Assembly: GCF_900103265.1 (NCBI RefSeq)
Contig: NZ_FMWX01000002.1
Span: 186,001 to 250,000 of the forward strand
Source: Sphingomonas sp. NFR15
GTDB taxonomy: Bacteria > Pseudomonadota > Alphaproteobacteria > Sphingomonadales > Sphingomonadaceae
Direction: 5' to 3'
Length of the DNA stretch: 64,000 bases
The notes beneath the pieces were generated by a model, which was not told the DNA's origin, searched no databases, and was given only the letters and a program-made list of their open reading frames with translations. The translations under genes and the position numbers were made by a program. Below are positions 25,549-33,933 of this stretch, in pieces (the first letter of the stretch is position 1; the number at the start of each line of letters is the position of its first letter).

Positions 25549-26385
25549 TCAGCCCTTCCCGAAACCATGCGCGCCGATCCACGCGCCGATCTTCGCCACC
25601 ACCGCGTCCTCGATCCCGTAATAGCCATGCGGCGTCAGCGAGCCGCAGGCCTTGGCCGATCGCGTCACCCCGCCCGAGACCATCAGCACGCGCACGTCGC
25701 GGCTCGCCTTCATCGCGGCGGCGATTCTGGGCGCGGCCTGCGGCGGCGCGACATCGCAGCGGTCGTCGCGGTTGGCGACGATCAGCGCGGGCGCGCGCAC
25801 GCGCTCGGGGCTGGCATCGAACACCGTCTCCCCGCTCCCGCCCCGCACCGAGACCGATTCGGTCAGCACCACCCCGGCGATGCTGCCGGCGGGCGCGTGC
25901 GCCGCGCCGTTCATCGCCGCGATCGCGCCCTGGCTGGTGCCGAGCAGGAACACCGGCCCGGCGACCTGCCGATGCGCGAAGCCGACCAGATCACCGACGA
26001 GCCGCGCATAGCCCGGCGAACTGCGCACGCCGCGAAGATTCGCGCGGTCGATCGTGTCGGGGATCAGCACCGCATAGCCGCGGCGCGCCCACAGCGCGCG
26101 CGTCCGCACCACGAAATTGTCGCCGTGCCGGATATCGCCGTCGCGTTCGAGCCCGACATCGCCCGCCCCGCCCGGCAGCATCACGATCGTCCCGCGCGCG
26201 TGCGGCGGCATCACCAGCAGCGCCTTCTGCGTCGCGCCGCCCGCCAGCGGCAGATCGAACAGCCGTTCGGAGACGCCCTGATCGTCCCCGCGCGCACGTT
26301 GCTGCGCGAACCCCGCCGCCGGCAGCAGCGCCAGCGCGAGCGGCGCCAGCAGCATCGGTGTGATCTTCGAACGCGAACCCATCAT
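25549..26385 (-). CDS. secreted alpha/beta hydrolase
   Basis: A 278-residue protein with a signal peptide (MLLAPLALALLPAAGFAQ) and an alpha/beta hydrolase fold. The nucleophile elbow is LLGTSQGAIAA (S151), the acid is probably in IVANRDDRCD and the histidine in SLTPHGYYGIED. ATG 26385 has AAGGA five bases upstream. An oxyanion strand is visible as TIVMLPGGAGDVG. Substrate unknown; close relatives are annotated as dienelactone-hydrolase-like or generic esterases. Confidence 0.85.
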   Translation of the reverse strand: MMGSRSKITPMLLAPLALALLPAAGFAQQRARGDDQGVSERLFDLPLAGGATQKALLVMPPHARGTIVMLPGGAGDVGLERDGDIRHGDNFVVRTRALWARRGYAVLIPDTIDRANLRGVRSSPGYARLVGDLVGFAHRQVAGPVFLLGTSQGAIAAMNGAAHAPAGSIAGVVLTESVSVRGGSGETVFDASPERVRAPALIVANRDDRCDVAPPQAAPRIAAAMKASRDVRVLMVSGGVTRSAKACGSLTPHGYYGIEDAVVAKIGAWIGAHGFGKG

Positions 26386-26623
26386 GTCATCCTTCGCCAT
26401 CCCCCCCGCCCGCGCCTTGCGCCGCCCGACATGGCGCCCGCATGACACGCGCGTGTGATCTCGCGTCGGAATCGGCGCGCCCCTGTCCTACACGCGCCCG
26501 CGCTGGCATGTTCGCGGCCGCGCTTTCCCATCGTCGCCGCCACCGCAATCGTGGCAAACGTCGCTCGGGCTGTCACGTTTCGTCCCGCGCGCGGCATAGG
26601 CAACGTTAGCCATCTTTGCCGCG

Positions 26624-28270
26624 CTACTTGCGGACCCACACCTTCTCGCCGCCCACCCAGGTCTGCAGCACCTTGGTCGCACGCAGATCGCCGGGCGAGG
26701 CGAGCAGCGGGTCGCGATCGACGATGATGAAGTCCGCGCGCTGGCCCGGCGCGAGCCGTCCGAACTTCGCCTCCGCGAAGCCCGCATAGGCCGCGTCCAT
26801 CGTATAGGCGCGCCACGCCGCCTCGCGCGAGATCGCCTCCTGCGGCTGCCACCCGCCGGAGGGCTGGCCGTCCGCCCCCTGCCGGGTGAACGCCGCCGCC
26901 CAGCCCGCGAACGGATCGGGGCTTTCGACCGGATAGTCGGTGCCGAACGCGAGGCCAGCGCCGTTCGCCAGCATCGATTTCCAGGCGTAAGCGCCCGCCA
27001 GCCGCGCCGGCCCGAGCCGCGCCTCGGCCATCACCCGGTCCGACGTTTCGTGGACCGGCTGCATCGAGGCGATCGTGCCATATTTGCCGAAGCGTGGCAG
27101 ATCGGCGGGGTCCACGATCTGCGCATGTTCGACGCGCCAGCGCCGGTCGCCCTTATAGGTCTGCGCCATCTCATCGATCGCGTCGAGCACCTGCGCGTTG
27201 GCCTTGTCGCCGATCGCATGGACCGCGACCTGATAATGATCCATCGCCGCGCGGCTCATCAGGTTGCGGATCACGTCGTCGCTCATGAACCCAGCGCCCG
27301 ACTGGCCCGGCGCATCGCTGTACGGCGCCTTCAGCCACGCGCCGCGCGAGCCGAGCGCGCCGTCGGCGAACAGCTTGACGCCGCCCATGCGGAGCTTGTC
27401 GTTGTACAGCCACGGCGTCGGCCCGGTTCCCCCGATTCGGATCGCGGTTTCGACCCCGCCCGCGTAGCTCATGATCCGTACGCGCAAAGCGCCAAGATCG
27501 CCCATCCGCCGGTACGAGAGCCATTCGTCGAGGCTCGTGCCCATGTCCGACGTGGCGGTGATGCCGTAACTCAGCAGCGTCTCCTGCGCGCGCAGGAAGG
27601 CCGCGTCTAGTTCCTTGGGCAGCGGCTGCGGCACGACTTTCTCGACCAGGTTCTGCGCGGCGTCGACGAACACCCCGCTCGGCGCGGTACCGGTCTTCTC
27701 GATCCGCCCGCCGGCCGGCGAGACGCTCTTGGGCGTGACGCCCGCCGCCTTCATCGCCGCGCTGTTCGCCCAGCTCGCATGGCCATCGACGCGCGACAGC
27801 CACACCGGCCGGTCGGCGACCACCGCGTCGAGATCGGCGGCGGTCGGGAACCGGCCCAGCCCCCACGCCTCCTGATTCCAGCCGCCGCCGATAATCCACT
27901 TCCGCTCCGGATTGGCGGCGGCATAAGCGGCGATCTTCGCCTTCGCCTCGTCGAGCGAATGTGTGTCGGACAGATCGAGTTCGAGCGCGCGGAATCCCAG
28001 GCTCATGACATGGCCGTGCGCATCGACGAAGCCGGGCAGCAGCACCTTGCCCTTCTCGTCCGCGCGCCAGTCGAGCCGCTCCGGCCGCTTGTCACCGGCT
28101 TGCAGCAGCTTGAGAACCTTCCCGTCCGGGCTGATGAGCAAGGCGTTGAAGCGGATAACGCGACCGTCCTTGTCCAGCGTCATGCCGTTGACGTTATCGA
28201 CCAGCGCATCGGCGAAGGCGGGAGTGGGGGCGAGCGCGACGAGCGCGACGAGAGGGATGAGCGAACGCAT
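26624..28270 (-). CDS. secreted amidohydrolase (YtcJ / amidohydrolase-3 family)
   Basis: A 548-residue metal-dependent hydrolase with a signal peptide (MRSLIPLVALVALAPTPAFA). The metal-binding H-x-H is in LPGFVDAHGHVMSLG, the glycine-rich WIIGGGWNQEAWG and VWLSRVDGHASWANSAAM are hallmarks of the YtcJ group, and QVAVHAIGDKAN plus LAFGTDYPVESPDPF supply the later metal ligands. Members hydrolyse N-substituted formamides or similar amides; the actual substrate is unknown. A periplasmic version with a signal peptide is common in sphingomonads. It is divergent from ilvA. Confidence 0.92.
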   Translation of the reverse strand: MRSLIPLVALVALAPTPAFADALVDNVNGMTLDKDGRVIRFNALLISPDGKVLKLLQAGDKRPERLDWRADEKGKVLLPGFVDAHGHVMSLGFRALELDLSDTHSLDEAKAKIAAYAAANPERKWIIGGGWNQEAWGLGRFPTAADLDAVVADRPVWLSRVDGHASWANSAAMKAAGVTPKSVSPAGGRIEKTGTAPSGVFVDAAQNLVEKVVPQPLPKELDAAFLRAQETLLSYGITATSDMGTSLDEWLSYRRMGDLGALRVRIMSYAGGVETAIRIGGTGPTPWLYNDKLRMGGVKLFADGALGSRGAWLKAPYSDAPGQSGAGFMSDDVIRNLMSRAAMDHYQVAVHAIGDKANAQVLDAIDEMAQTYKGDRRWRVEHAQIVDPADLPRFGKYGTIASMQPVHETSDRVMAEARLGPARLAGAYAWKSMLANGAGLAFGTDYPVESPDPFAGWAAAFTRQGADGQPSGGWQPQEAISREAAWRAYTMDAAYAGFAEAKFGRLAPGQRADFIIVDRDPLLASPGDLRATKVLQTWVGGEKVWVRK

Positions 28271-28359
28271 ATCGATGTGCGATAAGGCGTGTTCCTTCGC
28301 TGCGCCAGATGGTCTAGGGCGCGCGCTCGGCCGCGCTCTGGCCGCGCACGGAACGAACG

Positions 28360-29613
28360 ATGGCGACGCAAGCGAAGATGGACACGGAAACCCTCCCCGT
28401 CACGATCGAGGATGTGCGCGCCGCGCATGCGCGCATCGCCGACGCGATCGTCCGCACGCCGACCTTCATCAGCCGCACGCTCTCGAACCTGACCGGCGCG
28501 ACCGTCTATCTCAAGTTCGAGAACCTGCAGTTCACCGCCGCCTATAAGGAGCGCGGGGCGCTCAACACGCTGCTCCAGCTCGGGCCGAACGCGATGGGCG
28601 TGATCGCCGCCTCGGCCGGCAATCACGCACAAGGCGTCGCCTATCACGCCAGCCGGCTCGGCATCCCGGCGACGATCGTGATGCCGACCACCACGCCGAC
28701 CGTGAAGGTGATGCAGACCGAGAGCCACGGCGCCAACGTCGTTCTGTTCGGGCAGACCTTCGATGCCGCTTACGCCCATGCCCGAGAACTGGAGGCGGAA
28801 CGCGGCTATACCTTCGTCCACCCGTTCGACGATGCCCGCGTGATCGCCGGGCAGGGCACGGTCGCGATCGAGATGCTCGCCGACGTGCCCGCTCTCGACA
28901 CGCTGATCGTGCCGATCGGCGGCGGTGGCCTGATCTCGGGCATGTCGACCGTCGCGCGCGCGATCAGCGCCGAGCGCGGCGGAGCGCCGATCGAGGTGAT
29001 CGGCGTGCAGGCCGAGTTGTTCCCTTCGATGTACAACCGCATCCACGGCACCGACATGCCGTGCGCCGGGGATACCTTGGCCGAGGGCATCGCGGTCAAG
29101 GAACCGGGCACGATCACCTCGGGCATCGTGCGCTCTCTGGTCGATGACATCGTGCTGGTGAGCGAACGTAGCCTCGAAAGCGCGGTCAGCCTGTTGCTCC
29201 AGATCGAGAAGACCGTCGTCGAGGGCGCTGGCGCCGCCGGTCTTGCCGCGCTGCTCCAGCACCCCGAGCGGTTCCGCGGACGCACCGTCGGTATCATCCT
29301 GTGCGGCGGCAACATCGACACGCGGCTGCTCGCCAACGTGCTGCTGCGCGACCTTGCCCGCTCGGGGCGGCTGGCGCGGCTGCGGATCGTGCTGCGCGAC
29401 CAACCCGGTGCGCTCTACGGCGTGGCGCGGATCTTCGAGCAGGAGCGAGTCAACATCCTCGAACTCGCGCACCAGCGGATCTTCACCAACTTGCCGGCCA
29501 AGGGGCTCAGCCTCGATGTCGAGTGCGAGACGCGCGACCTCGCGCATCTCGAGCGGCTCAAGGCGGCGCTGCGGACCGAGGGCTATGAGGTGAGCGCGGT
29601 CGAACTTGGCTGA
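28360..29613 (+). CDS. ilvA: threonine ammonia-lyase
   Basis: PLP enzyme that deaminates threonine to 2-oxobutanoate, the first step to isoleucine. 417 residues: the catalytic PLP domain with the lysine K63 in AAYKERGALNT, the phosphate-binding SAGNHAQGVAYH and VPIGGGGLISG, and one C-terminal ACT domain (about 340-417, RLRIVLRDQPGALYGVARIF). The single ACT domain places it with the shorter IlvA/TdcB-like enzymes rather than the two-ACT E. coli IlvA. A second ATG 18 bases in is possible. Confidence 0.94.
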   Translation: MATQAKMDTETLPVTIEDVRAAHARIADAIVRTPTFISRTLSNLTGATVYLKFENLQFTAAYKERGALNTLLQLGPNAMGVIAASAGNHAQGVAYHASRLGIPATIVMPTTTPTVKVMQTESHGANVVLFGQTFDAAYAHARELEAERGYTFVHPFDDARVIAGQGTVAIEMLADVPALDTLIVPIGGGGLISGMSTVARAISAERGGAPIEVIGVQAELFPSMYNRIHGTDMPCAGDTLAEGIAVKEPGTITSGIVRSLVDDIVLVSERSLESAVSLLLQIEKTVVEGAGAAGLAALLQHPERFRGRTVGIILCGGNIDTRLLANVLLRDLARSGRLARLRIVLRDQPGALYGVARIFEQERVNILELAHQRIFTNLPAKGLSLDVECETRDLAHLERLKAALRTEGYEVSAVELG

Positions 29614-29635
29614 CGGTGCGGATGCCGCGTGTCTT

Positions 29636-29654
29636 GCGCCCCGTTCCGGGGCGC
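29636..29654 (+). terminator. Possible ilvA terminator hairpin
   Basis: GCGCCCCG-ttc-CGGGGCGC is a perfect 8-bp stem 22 bases after the ilvA stop. No T-run follows, so it may only stabilise the 3' end. Confidence 0.35.
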
Positions 29655-29794
29655 GGCTCCGCGAATCGGCACGACAGGACGCTTTCGGCGCGTTAACTCT
29701 CTTTGGTGGTAAAGCCGCTTTTCATCACGCGTGGAGCGATTCATAAGAGCTTCCAGCCCCGCATCCGTGGCGGCGGTGAAAGGACCATCCGGCG

Positions 29795-30589
29795 GTGAGT
29801 GCGCCTTTTCGTTTCCCCCGATTCTTCGTCACAAGCCCGTCGCCGTGCCCGTATCTGCCCGGCCGCCACGAACGCAAGGTCTTCACCGAACTGCGCGGCC
29901 CGCACGCCGGCGATCTCAACGACGCGCTGGGGCGGATCGGCTTCCGGCGCAGCCAGTCCGTCGCCTACCGGCCGAGTTGCGCGGGCTGTTCGGCGTGCGT
30001 GTCGGTGCGCGTGATCGCATCCGAATTCGCGCCGAACGCGACCCAGCGCAAGCAGATCCGCCGCAACGCCGATCTCGACATCGCGGTGTGCCGCCCGTGG
30101 GCGACCGAGGAGCAGTTCGACCTGCTGCGCCGCTATCTCGGCGCGCGCCACCCCGGCGGCGGCATGGCCGAGATGGACGAGCAGGATTATGCCGACATGG
30201 TCGAGCATTCGCCCGTCAACAGCTTCGTCATCGAATATCGCGAGCCGGCGGCGAGCGGCGCGGCGGGCAAGCTGATCGGCGCTTGCCTGACCGACCAGCA
30301 GGCTGACGGCCTCTCGATGATCTACAGCTTCTTCGACGCCGACGCCGGCGCGCGGCCGGGCTTCGGGAGCATGATCATCATGGATCATATCCTGCGCGCG
30401 CGGGCCGCGGGGTTGGCCTATGTGTATCTCGGCTATTGGGTGAAAGGTTCCGCGCGGATGGCGTACAAGACGCGCTACCGCCCGATCGAGGCGCTCGGGC
30501 CGAAAGGCTGGGCGCTGCTCGTCGACGAGGACGCGACCTACCATCCGCCGGCGCAACATTATTCGATGCTGGCCGACGAGATCGCGTGA
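29795..30589 (+). CDS. bpt: aspartate/glutamate leucyltransferase (Bpt / ATE-type)
   Basis: Transfers leucine from leucyl-tRNA to N-terminal Asp/Glu of proteins, marking them for ClpS/ClpAP in the N-degron pathway. 264 residues. The N-terminal cysteine cluster is CPYLPG followed by [16 protein letters not shown], and the GNAT-like C-terminal core has [20 protein letters not shown] and [24 protein letters not shown] start is used, with AAAGGA about 10 bases upstream. It flanks the gene-poor left edge of the AT-rich island. Confidence 0.93.
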   Translation: MSAPFRFPRFFVTSPSPCPYLPGRHERKVFTELRGPHAGDLNDALGRIGFRRSQSVAYRPSCAGCSACVSVRVIASEFAPNATQRKQIRRNADLDIAVCRPWATEEQFDLLRRYLGARHPGGGMAEMDEQDYADMVEHSPVNSFVIEYREPAASGAAGKLIGACLTDQQADGLSMIYSFFDADAGARPGFGSMIIMDHILRARAAGLAYVYLGYWVKGSARMAYKTRYRPIEALGPKGWALLVDEDATYHPPAQHYSMLADEIA

Positions 30590-31355
30590 CCGCGTTCGGC
30601 GCAACGTGGCAAAGGTCGTCCATCCGCGTCGCGGTTCGGCGGTGCGACGTTTGGCCATCCCCGGCGCGCGGGCACGCGCCGCGCGGCGTGTTGAAGGAGG
30701 CGAGACTGTCGAGGAGCATGGCCGCCGGTCTGCCGGAAACGGAGCCTGTAGGACAGGCCGGCCGCCAAGCCGGGATCAGGCGCCGTGTTGCCGCCACGTC
30801 ACCGGGATGCGCAGATAGGTGACGCCATTTTGTCGGGCTGGTGCGAGATGGCGAAGCTGCTGCGCGTAATGCCGTGGAACCGGCGCGGCGTCGCTTGAGG
30901 CGATCATGAGCGGCGGCGCCCGCTGGTGGGCATGCTTATGATCGAGGCCGGAATGTCGATGCTGGGCAATGTTTAAGCGCGGCGTATGAGCAAGCCGCCC
31001 TGTGAGCCAGAAAGCCCCCGACCTGGTATCACGCGAGCAATGACCGCGCGTGACCTGACAGTCACGCAATGCCCTTCCGACGCAGCGAGCGGGCCGTCCA
31101 ACGTTGGATGTGAGCCGTCTAGCCGCTTTCGGGAAGAACAGGTATCGGATAGTCGATACGTCTGCAGAGATGAAAGAACTTCGCGCGCGACAGCGCCGCT
31201 CGTCTTACGCACGCGGTAATTGAGAGAGAGCAGGAGGGCTATGGGGTCACAGCGCGCTCATCCTCGCAAATCTCCGCAAGTTGCAGATCACGGGGTCGGC
31301 GCCTCTCGACCAACACATATAAAATGATAAGCTTATGAAAACAGGGAGGCTGAAT
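30590..31355. other. 766-bp gap without a supported gene, left flank of the AT-rich island
   Basis: Frames here are short and their products do not resemble known families. On the minus strand around 30780-30840 the sequence reads as ARQNGVTYLRIPVTWRQ before a stop, a protein-like end that could be the decayed 3' part of a lost gene. GTATCG-gatagt-CGATAC at 31142-31159 is an inverted repeat. Base composition falls toward the right, and TATAAAAT at 31318-31325 could be a -10 element for the next gene. No integrase, tRNA or direct-repeat attachment site was found. Confidence 0.5.
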
Positions 31356-32225
31356 GTGACGCTGTTCGAGCTTGTGAAGGTCGCGTTGGATGAGTTGTAT
31401 GACGAGGGCAAAGCGCAGCACGGTGCATCACTTGATGACAAGATCAAGGCAAAGATTAGCTACCTAGCGGGTGGTTACAGAGGCCTGACCGATTCCAGCC
31501 GACGAGCGATCAGCTATCGCGATCCTGCGACCCGTTTTGCCTACGTGATGAAGTATGTCGCGACACACGGCGATTACGTCGTCCAAACTCTCGAAGCTCT
31601 CCGCGACGTGAATGGGGGTAAGGTATTTAGCGCTGAGTCTGCTCGCCTATCGTGCGTCGGCGGTGGACCGGGCAGCGACGTTATGGGCGTCCTAAAGTAC
31701 CTTTCGGAAAACAAGAAGGAGCCTGTCAAGAAGCTGACGTGTTACCTTTTAGATGGAGAGCAAGCTTGGGCAGATACGTGGACCGAGATTGGCGACGCAC
31801 TCCAAAGCCCGGTGTCCATCAATGTCAATTTTCAACCTCTTGATGTGACAAAACCTGAATCGTGGAATAGTCAGAAGAAGTTTCTTTTGGCCGATCTGTT
31901 CACATTCAGCTATTTTGTCTCAGAGGTGAAAGCTTTCGATAAGGGCGGTGTTGTTGGCGATTTTTGGGACAAGATATTCACAGAGGCATCTATTGGAGCT
32001 AATTTTTTATACATTGATAACGGCTACAAAGAGTTCAATGAATTTTTTGATAGTTTTTGGAGGGGTAGAAAAGACGTAGAGTGTCTTTATGAGGATGATA
32101 ACCAATGGACAACACCTCGCGGCTCCGAGCAATCCGACGAACTTGGTGAGTATAAAACCAAATTTGGCCAAAGCCCTAAACTTAAATCTATGATCTCGAC
32201 CCGCATACTTAAGAAGATCAAATAG
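31356..32225 (+). CDS. predicted class I SAM-dependent methyltransferase, paired with AlkB
   Basis: 289 residues from a GTG with AGGGAGG six bases upstream; an ATG 21 bases earlier is open but has no RBS. The core reads as a Rossmann methyltransferase: motif I SCVGGGPGSDVMGVLKYL (about 99-116), an acidic residue ending the next strand in CYLLDGEQAW, a third motif NVNFQPLDVT, then KKFLLADLFTFSYFVSE. No NPPY/DPPY or cytosine PCQ motif is seen, so a standard DNA base methylase is unlikely; an RNA, protein or small-molecule substrate is possible. The gene is markedly AT-rich compared with neighbours, which suggests transfer. Its TAG stop overlaps the GTG of the AlkB gene, so the two are translated together. 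Confidence 0.7.
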   Translation: MTLFELVKVALDELYDEGKAQHGASLDDKIKAKISYLAGGYRGLTDSSRRAISYRDPATRFAYVMKYVATHGDYVVQTLEALRDVNGGKVFSAESARLSCVGGGPGSDVMGVLKYLSENKKEPVKKLTCYLLDGEQAWADTWTEIGDALQSPVSINVNFQPLDVTKPESWNSQKKFLLADLFTFSYFVSEVKAFDKGGVVGDFWDKIFTEASIGANFLYIDNGYKEFNEFFDSFWRGRKDVECLYEDDNQWTTPRGSEQSDELGEYKTKFGQSPKLKSMISTRILKKIK

Positions 32226-32836
32226 TGGACCTATTCTCTGCCTTCACCGATCTTGAGCGGATACCACTTCCCGGCGCCGAGGTCTACTATCAGTCCTCGT
32301 TCGATATCGGCTTACCTCACGACGTTATTCTTAAACGATTGATCGACGAAGTGCCTTGGCGGCAACAAGATGTGAAGCTCTGGGGAAAGACGTTCAAACA
32401 ACCTAGGCTTGTCGCTTGGTTTGGCGATGAGGGCACGGCTTACCGTTACTCCGGCATATATCTCAGCCCATTACCTTGGACGGATATTCTCATTGGTATC
32501 AAACGGAGAGTTGAATCTGTAACAAAAAATAAATTCAACAGTGTATTGCTAAATTATTATCGCGATAACAACGATAGTATGGGAATGCACAGCGACGATG
32601 AGAAAGAGCTTGGACATAATCCGACTATTGCGTCGGTGTCTCTGGGGGCTGAGCGCCCACTTCTCCTTAAGAGCAAACGCATTCCCGAATCTCGGACAAT
32701 CAAGATCGTTCTAGCTTCGGGAAGTCTTCTGATTATGAAGGGAGAAACGCAGCATAATTACCGACACGGTATCGCAAAAGAGCGTCAGGCTATAGGGCCA
32801 AGGGTCAACCTGACATTCCGAACCATTCTCGTATAG
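32225..32836 (+). CDS. AlkB-type 2-oxoglutarate/Fe(II) dioxygenase
   Basis: A 203-residue oxidative demethylase. Fe(II) ligands are H122 and D124 in MHSDDEKELG and H181 in NYRHG; the 2-oxoglutarate arginine motif is R193-V-N-L-T-F-R199. LLNYYRDNNDSMG and PTIASVSLGAERPLLLK are typical of the AlkB/ALKBH2-like branch, which repairs N1-methyladenine and N3-methylcytosine in nucleic acid. The start is GTG overlapping the stop of the methyltransferase gene by one base. Composition is as AT-rich as its partner. Unlike the classical ada-alkB arrangement it is 15 kb from ada. Repair is the default role; acting on its partner's product is an inference. Confidence 0.9.
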   Translation: MDLFSAFTDLERIPLPGAEVYYQSSFDIGLPHDVILKRLIDEVPWRQQDVKLWGKTFKQPRLVAWFGDEGTAYRYSGIYLSPLPWTDILIGIKRRVESVTKNKFNSVLLNYYRDNNDSMGMHSDDEKELGHNPTIASVSLGAERPLLLKSKRIPESRTIKIVLASGSLLIMKGETQHNYRHGIAKERQAIGPRVNLTFRTILV

Positions 32837-32997
32837 TCGGCAAAGGCTCTGCCGCATGTTACGTTGCCGAGTCAGCGTTGCGACACTCTAGACCAAACTC
32901 CATTTTCGCATATCCGTATGGCGTCGCGAACGTCTGAGTTGCGGGCGACCGCCGCCCTCGCCGACCGGCGCCGTCGCCCCCGGCGAGCCGTGCCGGC

Positions 32998-33933
32998 TCA
33001 CCCGAACCGGAACTGTCCCGCGATCGCGAAGTGGAGTTCGTCGTTCTCGGCGAGGAAGCGTTCGAGATATTGGTGCAGCCCGCCCGCGATCACCGCTTTC
33101 GAATGGGTCTTGACCATGCGGGCGTGGCGGTCCCGCGCCATCTGGTCGGCCTCGCCGTGCAGGCCGGTGCGCTTGGCGAGCAGATCGAGGATTTCGACGG
33201 TTTCCTCCGCCGAGGCGGCGAGGCTGCGTGGCAACTCGGCGCGGGCGATCAGCAGGTCGATGACGTTCGCGGGCTGGAGGCCCTCCGAATAGAGCCAGCG
33301 ATAGGCGGTGACCGCGGAGACGGTCTGCAGGATCGTCGTCCACTGGTCGCGATCGACCACGCCGCCGACCGGCTCGCCGGCGGGCAGCAGGATGTGATAT
33401 TTGACATCGAGCAGCCGCGCGGTGTTGTCGGCGCGTTCCACCGCCTGCCCGAGCCGGATGAACCAAGTCGTCTGGTTGCGCAGCATGCGGTGGATCGCGC
33501 CCTCGAAGCCGCGCGTCGCGGTCTTGACCGCTTCGGTGAGCGCGAGCGTGGCGGCGGCGCCGCCAGGCATCGCGCGGTTCTGGAACAGTAGCCACGCCTG
33601 ATTGATGCCGGTCCACGCCTCGCGCGTGAGCGCGGTGCGGACCGCGCGGGCGTTGTTGCGCGCCATGTCGAGCGAGCGGACCAGCGAACCCGAATGCGTC
33701 GCATCGAGCGTGAGGAAGCGCGCGACCGCATCCTGTCCGACCTCTTCGCCGGTCTTGGCGAAGGCGGCGACTGTATCGGTGACGGCGAGCGCGCTTTCCC
33801 ACGCGACCCGGCCTGCCGGGCGCGGTGAGAGCGCGTCGAGGCGGATCGTCGCCTCGACGAGCCGCGCGATGAAGTCGGCGCGCTCGACATAGCGCCCGAG
33901 CCAGTAGAGCGACGAAGCGGTGCGCGCGAGCAT
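32998..33933 (-). CDS. alpha-E domain protein (DUF403)
   Basis: A 311-residue mostly helical protein that opens with the family hallmark MLARTASSLYWLGRYVERAD and continues with ARNNARAVRTALTREAW and TTWFIRLGQAVERADNTARL. The start overlaps the stop of the ATP-grasp gene by one base (TGATG). DUF403 genes almost always travel with the circularly permuted ATP-grasp protein and often with transglutaminase-like and proteasome-like genes, in a presumed peptide synthesis or modification system. Those last two partners are not present downstream here. Confidence 0.92.
   Translation of the reverse strand: MLARTASSLYWLGRYVERADFIARLVEATIRLDALSPRPAGRVAWESALAVTDTVAAFAKTGEEVGQDAVARFLTLDATHSGSLVRSLDMARNNARAVRTALTREAWTGINQAWLLFQNRAMPGGAAATLALTEAVKTATRGFEGAIHRMLRNQTTWFIRLGQAVERADNTARLLDVKYHILLPAGEPVGGVVDRDQWTTILQTVSAVTAYRWLYSEGLQPANVIDLLIARAELPRSLAASAEETVEILDLLAKRTGLHGEADQMARDRHARMVKTHSKAVIAGGLHQYLERFLAENDELHFAIAGQFRFG

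Noticed and set aside
23854..31163. Shared 13-mer AGTCGATACGTCT upstream of both AT-richer patches (23854 and 31151)
   Set aside because: One 13-base match in 64 kb is within chance expectation and the flanks do not align.
30976..31219. Small plus-strand frame in the gene-poor gap
   Set aside because: No family resemblance, no convincing RBS, and composition like translated noncoding DNA.
31335..31355. ATG at 31335 as start of the methyltransferase
   Set aside because: No ribosome-binding site before it, and AGGGAGG lies inside, ideally spaced for the GTG at 31356. It remains possible.
30590..32997. Prophage or integrative element boundaries
   Set aside because: No integrase, tRNA, phage structural gene or flanking direct repeat was found; only composition supports transfer.
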